Assembly: GCF_003112575.1 (NCBI RefSeq)
Contig: NZ_BEWC01000005.1
Coordinates: 124,001 to 188,000, forward strand
Reading direction: 5' to 3'
Length of the DNA: 64,000 nucleotides
From: Streptomyces ardesiacus
GTDB taxonomy: Bacteria > Actinomycetota > Actinomycetes > Streptomycetales > Streptomycetaceae
The translations under genes and the position numbers were made by a program. Under the pieces are notes generated by a model. The model had not been told where the DNA came from, ran no database searches, and saw only the letters and a list, made by a program, of their open reading frames with translations. The first letter of the stretch is position 1; the number at the start of each line of letters is the position of its first letter. Below are positions 39,091 to 46,861 of the stretch, piece by piece.

Positions 39091-40163
39091 ACGCACCTGT
39101 GCCTTGTCTCCTTGTGGTCGGGTAACTCGTTGCCCGCCCGGTGCAGTTGGCGCGCGCGGAGCACGTCGGTGACCAGGTCGGCGAGCGACGGCCTGCGGAC
39201 GACCAGGTGGACGTCCCGGTCCTGGGCGATGTCGGCCGCGAGGGCGGCCCACAGCGCGCTGATGCTGGTCTGCGGCGGCAGGCCGCCACGGCCCGCGCCG
39301 AGCAGAGGGAAGCAGACCGACCGCAGTGGCGGTCCGAAGCCGTCCCGTTCCTCGTCCATCAGGGCGAGCGCGCGGGCGGCGGCAGCGGTGACGTCCTGCG
39401 GGGTGACGTCGTAGTCGTTCGTGCCGGACCGGGGGACGGTGACGGCTGCGTGGTAGATGCGGCGAACTCCCCCCGCCGCGAGTGCGCCGGGACCGGTCGG
39501 TGCCACGGTCCCGGGCAAGACGGGACGGCCGCGCAGGCCCTTGGCGGCACGCCAGTCAAGCAGTTCATCGTGGACGGGGTCGGCGATCACGTCGCCGGTG
39601 GCGTCGCGCAGGGCACCCGCACGGCGCAGCGCCGCAGGCACGGACGCCTTGTACATCTCGGGCAGGCTCAGGTGGGTGTTGAGCGGCGAGACGATCACGT
39701 CGACGTCACGCAGGAGTTCGACGGGGTGCACGTGCAGGGTCAGCGACACAGGGCCCACGCTCAGCGCACGGTGCTGCAAGTACGGTGCGAGCAGGGGAAC
39801 GTGTAAGGCGTCGGTACCGCCAACGCGTGTCCCGGCGATCCAGCAGATCTGCTCGGCGATCTGCCCGAGGACCATCTCCTCATGGCTCTTTCGGAAGCGC
39901 TCGACACTGACGCTGTAGACCTTGGCGGCGAGCCGGCGGCGGTCCGCAGCCGGCCGGTCACGCATCCCGGCGGCCAGCCCGAGCGTTAGTCCGGCCGCTT
40001 CCTGCAGGTCTCCCCCGCCCAAGCCGGACAGCGCCGTGCGCAGGAGGTTCTCGACCTCGACGGGCCAGGCGTCGGTGACGGCCGCGGAGCGCGCGGCAGC
40101 CGCCTGGCGCAGCAGAGGGAGGGAGAGGTCGCGGATCCGGACCAGTCCTTCCGCCCGGATCAT
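39087..40163 (-). CDS. Macro-domain protein (ADP-ribose binding)
   Basis: 358 residues. Residues 1-130 are helical without a known family. From about 165 the macro fold appears: VDVIVSPLNTHLSLPEMYKA, GTVAPTGPGALAAGGVRRIYH, VTPQDVTAAAARAL and SVCFPLLGAGRGGLPP, the usual strand-loop motifs that bind ADP-ribose. It is first in the operon with the putative antitoxin, RES and CHAT genes, suggesting that it reads or edits an ADP-ribose or NAD-derived signal. ATG 40163 has a strong GGGAGGTG ribosome site. An in-frame ATG at 40217 would add 18 plausible residues but has no such site. Confidence 0.82.
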   Translation of the reverse strand: MIRAEGLVRIRDLSLPLLRQAAAARSAAVTDAWPVEVENLLRTALSGLGGGDLQEAAGLTLGLAAGMRDRPAADRRRLAAKVYSVSVERFRKSHEEMVLGQIAEQICWIAGTRVGGTDALHVPLLAPYLQHRALSVGPVSLTLHVHPVELLRDVDVIVSPLNTHLSLPEMYKASVPAALRRAGALRDATGDVIADPVHDELLDWRAAKGLRGRPVLPGTVAPTGPGALAAGGVRRIYHAAVTVPRSGTNDYDVTPQDVTAAAARALALMDEERDGFGPPLRSVCFPLLGAGRGGLPPQTSISALWAALAADIAQDRDVHLVVRRPSLADLVTDVLRARQLHRAGNELPDHKETRHRCV

Positions 40164-40508
40164 CTTCACCTCCCGAAGGACCGAGGCGACATCGAAGGGC
40201 GCGGCACCGGACGACATGCAGCCATGGTCGCGGGCAGCCGACCTGAGCCGCAAGTGCACTCGTATGCAGCATCGTTCACGCTACTGGACGACGGCTCCGG
40301 CGGGCCGGGCGCCAGCTGGTCGTCATCCGGTCGGGGCGAGGTCGCTGGCCGGCCGCGGATCGGCGGCCGTGGCGTGCCTTGCCGGAAGCACCGGCGTGCG
40401 TCCGGCTCACTCCAGGGCAGCCACGCCCGTACCGCGAACCCGCTGGGTCCTCCTGGAGGTCGTACTCCAGTCGGCCGCCGGTTGGAGTGGCCCGTTCGGT
40501 TAGGCCGA
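40164..40508. other. Upstream region of the macro/RES/CHAT operon
   Basis: About 345 bases. It should hold the operon promoter. I see no gene, and no clear -10/-35 pair by eye. Confidence 0.5.
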
Positions 40509-40739
40509 TCAGGCCCTGGCCGGGGGCGAGGGCGGACGTGACCTCACGATCAGGCGGCCGGTTGTCTGCCGTAGGTCTTGGAGGGCCTCGTGGGCGAATT
40601 TCCCGATGACGCAGGCCGCGCGGGCGATCTCCTCGCAGGGCGCGTCCCGGCGAAACTCCAAGGCGCCCGTGTCGACGCTGAGCAGCCTGAGCCGGTGGGC
40701 GAGTACGTCATGCATCTCGCAGACGATGGCTTCGCAATT
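40509..40739 (-). pseudogene. Histidine-kinase remnant (dimerisation/His domain)
   Basis: The minus-strand frame ending at 40509 encodes about 76 residues of a HisKA_3 domain: IVCEMHDVLAHRLRLLSVDTG with the phospho-acceptor His, then DAPCEEIARAACVIG and AHEALQDLRQ. The ATPase domain that should follow is missing (ends PPSPPARA then stop) and the sensor part is absent upstream, where the integrase gene begins. With the receiver remnant at 31.6 kb it suggests that a kinase-regulator pair was broken by insertions. Confidence 0.75.
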
Positions 40740-40897
40740 GCGGGAGGCCGGTCGGGCCCTCGACGGCCGGCGTGCTGCGCCGCCAGCCGGAGCCGTCCAG
40801 TGCCTCGCCAACAGTTGCTTCCTAAGATACAGGCGCCGAAGGCCGCTTCCAGTGGCAAAGGCCCTGCCCCGCAGGCGTACTGCGGGGCAGCATAGAG

Positions 40898-42415
40898 CTA
40901 CCGAAGGGCGACCGCGCGAGCGCGTAGGAGATCGCCGAGCAGGCGCACTGGCGACGTCGGGCACAGAGCCAGTCGGACGTCGAGGGCCGACTCCCATTGC
41001 TCGGTCAGCCCCAGTTTGAGGCGCTGCCGCATTCCCGGGGTGACGTGGGCGTAGCGTGCCGAGACCGAGCCGTCGATGTGGCCCATGCGTTCGTCCATGA
41101 GCACCTTCTCGGTTCCCAGGTCCTCCATGATCGTCCGGTGGGTGTGGCGGAGGCCGTGGGGCGTAAGTCCCTTGGCTATCGGGAGCCAGCAGGCGTCGGC
41201 CCGTTCGCTGGCACCCCGACCCCGTGCCGGGACACCGGGCCACGGCTCGCCGAGTAGGGGCACCGGCCGTGGCTCCTGTGGTGCCTTCTTCGGGTACCAG
41301 CCGGAGACCGCTGGCGTGAACAGCCAGGTTGCGAAACCGTTCCTGCGCCAGTGGGCGGCATGCTCCGGTACGACGCCGCCCCGGACGAACCGAAGGTCCG
41401 CGATGGCCTGCTCGACCTTCTCTCGCGTGGCCTCGGTGACGCGTTCGGGGTGGTTGAGGACGTTGGACACCGTGCCGGTCGAGACGCCGGCACGGCGGGC
41501 GACGTCGACGAGCCTCGCGCCTTGGTGGCCGCCTGTGCGGGCCGCGCCCTGTCCTCGGAAGACGTAGGTCTTGCCGTGGCAGGGGCACGGCTTGGGCTTC
41601 GTGCGGGCGATGTGGTTGGCCACCAGCGCCGACAGCCAGTCCATCGAGTCGATGGTGCGGTAGCTGTCGTCCTTCGGCGGGCAGCGCACCAGCTCTCCCG
41701 TGTCGAGCTCGTACAGCTGCCACTCGACCCGGACGGCTCCAGGGCGGACGAACGCGGTCTCCAGGCCGACGATCTCGCCCCAGCGCATGCCGGTGTACCC
41801 CTTGAGGACCACGGCGGCGAACTCGTCGTCACGGCCGGAGAGCAGGGCGGCGCGCTCTGCGGTCAGCAGGATGCCGAGCGCGTCGGTGACCACCTTCTCC
41901 GGACCACGGTCTCGGGAGCGGCCGGCGCGCTTACCCCGTCCCCGCCGCCGAGCAGCCGGGTTGGACGTGATCAGGCCCTCGTCGATCGCGTCCTCGAAGA
42001 TCAGGTGGAGCGTCGAGCGCCAGGTCTTGACGCTGGAGGCGGCGTAGAGGGCCTTCTCCTTCTTCTCCCACAGGTCGACGTCCGTGCGCAGGATGCCGGC
42101 GAGCGCCTTGTCCTCGAACTCGGGGAGGAGGTGCTCCTCGATGTGGCGCTTGTAGTTCTGCATGGTGGAGGCGGCCAGGTCCTGGGCCTCGTACCAGCGG
42201 TTCGCGTACTCGCCGAAGGTCTCCAGGCCGAGGGTCGGGTCGCGCCATTCGCCGCGTCGGTATTTGTTCTCCGCCTCCGCTGCTGCCCGTTGGGCCTCGC
42301 CCTTGGTGGCGAACCTGATCGCCTTGCCGTTGTTGTCGACGACCGTGTTGTGCTTGCCGAGCGCGACCTTGTACCGGCCGCGCCAGTAGTTTCCGCGCTT
42401 CTCCGCGAAACCCAA
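40898..42415 (-). CDS. Tyrosine recombinase with inserted LacI-type HTH
   Basis: 505 residues, longer than usual. An N-terminal arm-binding part (YWRGRYKVALGKHNT) and core-binding helices (TMQNYKRHIEEHLLP) precede the catalytic domain. Active-site residues: R211 in TGMRWGEIVG, H420 and R423 in HGLRHTH, and Y455 in SARYAHV. Between R211 and H420 sits a complete LacI-type helix-turn-helix (residues about 302-346: RLVDVARRAGVSTGTVSNVL, then TEATREKVEQAI). It should excise and integrate the element. It is followed leftwards by the kinase remnant, and is preceded by the excisionase gene 51 bases upstream. No att site recognised beside it. Confidence 0.92.
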   Translation of the reverse strand: MGFAEKRGNYWRGRYKVALGKHNTVVDNNGKAIRFATKGEAQRAAAEAENKYRRGEWRDPTLGLETFGEYANRWYEAQDLAASTMQNYKRHIEEHLLPEFEDKALAGILRTDVDLWEKKEKALYAASSVKTWRSTLHLIFEDAIDEGLITSNPAARRRGRGKRAGRSRDRGPEKVVTDALGILLTAERAALLSGRDDEFAAVVLKGYTGMRWGEIVGLETAFVRPGAVRVEWQLYELDTGELVRCPPKDDSYRTIDSMDWLSALVANHIARTKPKPCPCHGKTYVFRGQGAARTGGHQGARLVDVARRAGVSTGTVSNVLNHPERVTEATREKVEQAIADLRFVRGGVVPEHAAHWRRNGFATWLFTPAVSGWYPKKAPQEPRPVPLLGEPWPGVPARGRGASERADACWLPIAKGLTPHGLRHTHRTIMEDLGTEKVLMDERMGHIDGSVSARYAHVTPGMRQRLKLGLTEQWESALDVRLALCPTSPVRLLGDLLRARAVALR

Positions 42416-42466
42416 GTTCCGCTGTCCCCCTCTTCCTTTTCCTCGGCTACCGCAGATTGGATCGGG

Positions 42467-42847
42467 TCACGCGACAGTGCCGTACTGCTGCTGTCGACGC
42501 GGCGGGCGGGCCCGCAGGCGGGTCGCCGGCGCAACGACAGGGCGGCGACGTTCCGCGGAGCCGGTCTGCGTACCGGGCTCGGAGAGCGACTCGGTCGCCC
42601 GTGCGGGTGTCTGCCCGGGCTGGGCCGGCCGCTGCTCGTAGAGGCGGATGATCTCGGCGAGGTGCTCGGCGGTGAAGCGGTAGGCGCGGCCAACCCGGGT
42701 GTGCGGTATCAGGCGCCTTCGCGCGCGGTCCTTGACCCACCAGGCCGAGCATCCGAGGGTGTCGGCGATCTCCTCGGGGTGGTAGAGGCGGGGCGGATGG
42801 GCGTCAGACGGCCTGTGGAGCACGGGCGCGGGCGTGGATCGGTGCAA
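42467..42847 (-). CDS. xis: Excisionase-like HTH protein
   Basis: 126 residues. The core RLYHPEEIADTLGCSAWWVK, then ARRRLIPHTRVGRAYRFTAE, is the MerR-like helix-turn-helix with wing common to excisionases (HTH_17). The C-terminal 50 residues are disordered and basic. Position directly upstream of the recombinase gene in the same direction supports a role in excision directionality. Confidence 0.8.
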   Translation of the reverse strand: MHRSTPAPVLHRPSDAHPPRLYHPEEIADTLGCSAWWVKDRARRRLIPHTRVGRAYRFTAEHLAEIIRLYEQRPAQPGQTPARATESLSEPGTQTGSAERRRPVVAPATRLRARPPRRQQQYGTVA

Positions 42848-42895
42848 GGGGAGCGGCTCCTAGTCGGGAGGTCGTGGAGGGGCTGCGTGGGCGGC

Positions 42896-43153
42896 TCAGG
42901 CGGCGCCCGGCCCCTGGAAGAGGGCGGCGGGTGACACCTGCAGGGCTGCGGCGATGGCGACGAGGTCGTCGATATCGCATCGCCGCTTGGCGAGTTCGAT
43001 GCGGGACAGCATCGTGTTGGACATAGGGCGGCCCAAGGCGGTACAGCGTGCCGCGAGTTGGCGCTGCCCAAGGCCGCGTTCGATTCGGAGGTTTTCGATG
43101 ATGCGAGCCACCGTCAATCCTGCGGGTCCTATTTCCAGAGATCGTGCTGCCAT
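42896..43153 (-). CDS. XRE-family repressor of the element
   Basis: 85 residues, with ARIIENLRIERGLGQRQLAA, then MSNTMLSRIELAKRRCDIDD, a Cro/CI-type helix-turn-helix. ATG 43153 has GGAG close upstream; an ATG seven codons earlier lacks it. One copy of the three-copy operator-like sequence lies 26 bases before this start, so autoregulation is likely. It is probably the Kor-type repressor of the replication and transfer genes. Confidence 0.75.
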   Translation of the reverse strand: MAARSLEIGPAGLTVARIIENLRIERGLGQRQLAARCTALGRPMSNTMLSRIELAKRRCDIDDLVAIAAALQVSPAALFQGPGAA

Positions 43154-43178
43154 AGCTCCAGTTGTAGCGTGCATTCGG

Positions 43179-43214
43179 CGGTTTGGTTAACCGCCGATCG
43201 TCGGCTATGTTGCG
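43179..43214. promoter_or_regulatory. Operator-like sequence, copy A
   Basis: CGGTTTGGTTAACCGCCGAT, followed by CGTCGGCTATGTTGCG, contains inverted GGCGGTT/AACCGCC and GCCGA-TCG-TCGGC. It lies just upstream of the XRE gene. Confidence 0.6.
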
Positions 43215-43385
43215 CCGCGCTCAATCGGTGAGCGAGGCGGTCGGGGTGCTGCGCAAGGCCGGATCTCGAACACGTCCCAGCCTTCGTGAACCTCTCTGAC
43301 GTGGGGTGTTGTGTTGTAGCTTCGCCACTCGGGGGACGTCAACGGCTTGCCGATGTGATGCTTCTGGCTCGGGACGCAGGGCAAC

Positions 43386-43413
43386 TATTTGGTCAACCGC
43401 CGATCGTGCCCTA
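43386..43413. promoter_or_regulatory. Operator-like sequence, copy B
   Basis: TATTTGGTCAACCGCCGATC then GTGCCCTA, same orientation as copy A, in the 519-base gap (43,154-43,672) before the replication gene. The remainder of that gap shows no convincing gene; two small frames there lack support. Confidence 0.55.
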
Positions 43414-43672
43414 CCGTTTTCGCACCGCCCTTGCCGACTCGATTTCCAGCGGCATTTCTGCCGTGAGAGATTGCGCCGGATAAGGCTGGACTTGCGCGAC
43501 CTGGGTGTGGCTATGTTGACGACACCCCGGACAGCACGAGCGGCCATCAACGCTCCCGCGTCAACGGCCAGACATTCCAGGCCCCTTCACGCCCGACCGC
43601 CCCCGACCGCCCCCGACCGACGGTGAACCGTGGGCATCCCGCCTACCGGCCACCGAGTGAGGACCTGCCCCC

Positions 43673-44605
43673 TTGGCACGAATCCGCACCATCAAGCCGG
43701 AAGCCTTCGTCTCCGAGTCCCTGGCCGCCGTCTCTCTGACCGCCGAGCGCACCTTCTTCGGCCTGCTCACCCAGGCTGACGACCAGGGCCGCCACCGCGA
43801 CCACGCCGCGATCATCGCCGGACAACTATGGGTCCTGCGTCCGGAACACACGCCTGGCGACGTCGAACAGGACCTCGCCCAGCTTGCCGACGCCGGTCTG
43901 ATATGCCGCTACAAGGGTCCGGCTGACAAGCGCTACCTGCACATCGTCACCTGGCGGCAGCATCAGAAGATCAACCGTCCCAGCGCGAGCCGCCTCCCCG
44001 CCTGCCCGCACCACGACACGCTGACTGGCACCTCGCCCGGCGCTGACGCGCCGGCTAAGAGGGTCGGCATCACGGAGACCGCACCGCAGCCTCACGGAGC
44101 ACTCGGTGAGGGCTGCGGGCGAATACGCGAGCCTGCGGTGAAGTCGGTCACCGATGACGAAGCAGCAGGTCAGAGCGATTTCATTGAGCCCTCCGTGAGG
44201 CAGCGGGAAGGGCTCCGTGAGGGAGCGGTGACGCCTCACGGCCCGGATCTAGGACCTAGGATCATGGATCTAGGAGATACCCCTTCGGGGGGCGCGAGCG
44301 CCCCCGCACCCCACGCCGTCTCGGCCAACGAGCTCATCGCCGAGTACGCCGCCGCTTGCACACACCGTCCGCCCAAGGACGTCCTGGGCCATCTCGCTCG
44401 CGAGGTGCGCAAGCTGCTGGGCGAGGACATCACCCCCGCCCACATCCGGGCTGGCCTAGAACGGCACCGCGCCAAGGGCCTGCACCCCAGCACTCTACCG
44501 AGCCTCGTGCACGAGGCCATGAACGCGACCCCCACCGTGCCGGTTGTCCACAGGGCGTGGACAAACCCCGCCGAGGTCGAAGCCGCCTACGGAGGTGACC
44601 TCTGA
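43673..44605 (+). CDS. Replication-initiator-like protein (DnaD/phage-replisome type)
   Basis: 310 residues from TTG 43673, with GAGGAC upstream. It opens with ARIRTIKPEAFVSESLAAVS, LLTQADDQGRHRDH and YLHIVTWRQHQKINRPS, an N-terminal winged helix found in replication proteins of actinobacterial phages and integrative elements. The C-terminal half (ELIAEYAAACTHRPPKDVLG, VRKLLGEDITPAHIRAGLERH) is a second small helical domain. Its stop overlaps the following DnaC-like gene. The role in initiating element replication is inference from the pairing. Confidence 0.75.
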   Translation: MARIRTIKPEAFVSESLAAVSLTAERTFFGLLTQADDQGRHRDHAAIIAGQLWVLRPEHTPGDVEQDLAQLADAGLICRYKGPADKRYLHIVTWRQHQKINRPSASRLPACPHHDTLTGTSPGADAPAKRVGITETAPQPHGALGEGCGRIREPAVKSVTDDEAAGQSDFIEPSVRQREGLREGAVTPHGPDLGPRIMDLGDTPSGGASAPAPHAVSANELIAEYAAACTHRPPKDVLGHLAREVRKLLGEDITPAHIRAGLERHRAKGLHPSTLPSLVHEAMNATPTVPVVHRAWTNPAEVEAAYGGDL

Positions 44606-45300
44606 CCGCCACCCTCACCCGCGAGCCTCACCGGGTCGGCCCGCTCGCCGACCGGCTCAACGGCATCCTTGCCAGTCGCGGCATCGACCTCGCCACCACC
44701 GCAGTCGAGGACGGGCACGCCGAGCCCGTCACCGCTCTGGAACTCGCCGATGCCAGGATCCCCGCCCGCTACCGCCGAGCCCTGGCCGACCACCCGAAGG
44801 TCACCGCCTGGGCCGACGAGATCGCCCACGCCGGACGCCCCGGCCCCGGCGGGCCGGGCATCGCCGAAGGCCCGTCGCTGCTGATCGCCGGCCCCACGGG
44901 CACCGGCAAGACCCACCAGGCGTACGGCGCCATCCGCACCCTGCTCGCCCGAGGGGTCCGTCTGCGCTGGGAAGCGACCACCACCGCCGACTTCCACGCG
45001 CGCCTGCGCCCCCGAGCCGGCCACGACGCCGAACGTGACCTGCAGACCCTGGCGCGCTGCCCGCTGCTGTTCCTGGACGACCTCGGCGCGGCCAAGACCA
45101 GCGAATGGACCGAGGAGCTGACCTACCGGCTCATCAACCACCGGTACGAGCACATGCTCCCCACCCTCATCACCACCAACCTTCCGATGGAGCATCTGCG
45201 CGTCACGCTCGGTGACCGCGTCGCCTCCCGCCTCGCCGAGATGACGGAGCGCGTCATCCTCGACGGCCCCGACCGACGACGCACAGCGCCCGCCGCCTGA
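44602..45300 (+). CDS. DnaC/IstB-like ATPase, apparent CTG start
   Basis: 232 residues. Walker A GPTGTGKTHQAYGAI and Walker B CPLLFLDDLGAAK, then TYRLINHRYEHMLPTLITTN, define a DnaC/IstB-type helicase loader. No ATG, GTG or TTG occurs in frame before the P-loop: the frame opens after a TGA at 44,596 and the first plausible initiator is CTG at 44602, overlapping the previous stop (CTGA) and preceded by a near-perfect GGAGGTGA. It probably loads the helicase with the preceding initiator protein. Confidence 0.8.
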   Translation: MTATLTREPHRVGPLADRLNGILASRGIDLATTAVEDGHAEPVTALELADARIPARYRRALADHPKVTAWADEIAHAGRPGPGGPGIAEGPSLLIAGPTGTGKTHQAYGAIRTLLARGVRLRWEATTTADFHARLRPRAGHDAERDLQTLARCPLLFLDDLGAAKTSEWTEELTYRLINHRYEHMLPTLITTNLPMEHLRVTLGDRVASRLAEMTERVILDGPDRRRTAPAA

Positions 45301-45524
45301 GCCTCAGCGCCCTCTCCAGGCTGGCCCCGCCGCATCGCCCACGCTCACCCCAGCCCTGCCCGCGCCAGCCACTCGCGTAGGCGGGCGCTCAGTGCGCCGT
45401 CGATTCACCCTTCGCCTCTCAACCCCCGACGCCTTGGAGCCCCCTCCTGCCTCCTCTCAGCCCCGTCCCCCTCGCCATACGAATCAGCGGCACACCGCTC
45501 CTCCCTGACTGGGCCACCTCCCCG

Positions 45525-46814
45525 GTGATGACCGCGGCGCTCCTCATCCCGCCCATGCTGCTCGGCCTGCTCGCCGGGTGGCTGATCCGCCAGCAGCGCC
45601 GCCGCCGGCATCACACCAACCGCTGGCGTGGCACCGCCGCGGTGCCGGTCGCGGCCGTGGCTGCGCTCGGCTGCACTGCCTACAGCGCGGACACCAGCTG
45701 GCGGTTCGCCGCCGACTATCTCGACATGGGCGGCACCGCCGAGCGTGTCGCGATGTTCGCCGCCGCCGAGCTGGCCCTGTTCGCCACTGCCCTGATGGCC
45801 CGGCAGAACCTCAACGGCCCGAAGCAGGCACCCGGCCTGCCCGGCACCCTCACCTGGGTCATCACCGCAGTGCAGATCCTGCCCGCCTATGCCGAGTCCG
45901 GGCTGGTCGGTGGCACCGTGCGGGCCTTTGTCGGCCCGGTCATGGCCGCGATGTTGTGGCACCTGGCCATGGGCATCGAGCTGCGTCACCGCGCCCCCGA
46001 CGCCGCCTCACGCGGTCTGGGCGCCGTCCTCGTCCGCCAGGCACGCGAACGCCTCCTGGCCCGGCTCGGGATCGCCGACCAGGACGCCGATGCCGCCCGC
46101 CTCATCCGCGACCGCGCGCTGAGCGAAGCCGTCGCCCTGATCCTGCGCGCCGAGTCGGTGACCGCCCGCCGGCGCAGCAAGCGGCGGCAACAACGCCTGA
46201 CGGAACGCCTGCACGAGGCGCTGGAGCGGGCCGACGTCGACGGCGACCCGCTCCAGGACGAGCTGCTGCTGCGCAAGCTCGCCACCCGCAAGCAGGCCCT
46301 CGGCCTCGCCTCCATCACGCTGCCTCCGCGCTGGCAGACTCCGGCCTCGGCCCCCGACCTTGAAGGCGGGCACAGCCGCCCGCGCTCCGCCCGCCCGGCA
46401 CCACTGCCTCGGACAGAGGACGCTGCCCGCCCACACCCATCAGGCCCGGGTGACGACGAGGCGCCTCCGGCTGCCCGCTCGGAGCCTGCCCGCCTGGTGC
46501 CCGGGCTGCCCGTACGGGCAGAAGCCGAAGACAGCCCGGCGCTTACGGGCAACAGCGCGGGCAGCGTGTCGGGCAGGCGCGAGCGGAAACCGGCTGCCCG
46601 GAAGAAGCGCCACACCGGCAAAGCCCGCGCCTCCGACGAGGTCATCCTCAAGCACGCTCGCCGCATCTACGAGGAGACCGGCAGCGTCGGACGCGACCGG
46701 GTCGAGGCCGCCCTGCGCGCGGTCGGCTACACCGTCTTCAGCGACGACGTCGGACGAGTCGTCCGCGAGTTCAAGGCCCAGCTCAAGGCCACGGCCGGCG
46801 ATCCACTCCGCTGA
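45525..46814 (+). CDS. DUF2637 membrane protein (Spd-like)
   Basis: 429 residues. Four to five hydrophobic segments in the first 155 residues (MLLGLLAGWLI, AVPVAAVAALGCTAYSADTSW, AAELALFATALMA, AFVGPVMAAMLWHLAMGIEL) are the DUF2637 domain common in Streptomyces plasmids. The C-terminal half is soluble, with a disordered section and a final helical domain (EVILKHARRIYEETGSVGRD). Possible start codons are GTG 45525 and ATG 45528; the ribosome site is weak. The 220-base gap before it has no gene. Confidence 0.75.
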   Translation: MMTAALLIPPMLLGLLAGWLIRQQRRRRHHTNRWRGTAAVPVAAVAALGCTAYSADTSWRFAADYLDMGGTAERVAMFAAAELALFATALMARQNLNGPKQAPGLPGTLTWVITAVQILPAYAESGLVGGTVRAFVGPVMAAMLWHLAMGIELRHRAPDAASRGLGAVLVRQARERLLARLGIADQDADAARLIRDRALSEAVALILRAESVTARRRSKRRQQRLTERLHEALERADVDGDPLQDELLLRKLATRKQALGLASITLPPRWQTPASAPDLEGGHSRPRSARPAPLPRTEDAARPHPSGPGDDEAPPAARSEPARLVPGLPVRAEAEDSPALTGNSAGSVSGRRERKPAARKKRHTGKARASDEVILKHARRIYEETGSVGRDRVEAALRAVGYTVFSDDVGRVVREFKAQLKATAGDPLR

Positions 46815-46861
46815 TTCCCCAGCACCAACACTCCCAACCAGACCCCGACCCGAAGGGCCCC

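Noticed and set aside
40509..41723. Long minus-strand frame of about 400 codons overlapping the integrase
   Set aside because: Only its last 76 codons (the kinase remnant) show homology; the rest is out of frame with the recombinase, which has all catalytic motifs.
43215..43672. Small frames at 43,286-43,626 between XRE and replication genes
   Set aside because: No ribosome sites or recognisable products; the region is better explained as promoter DNA containing operator copy B.
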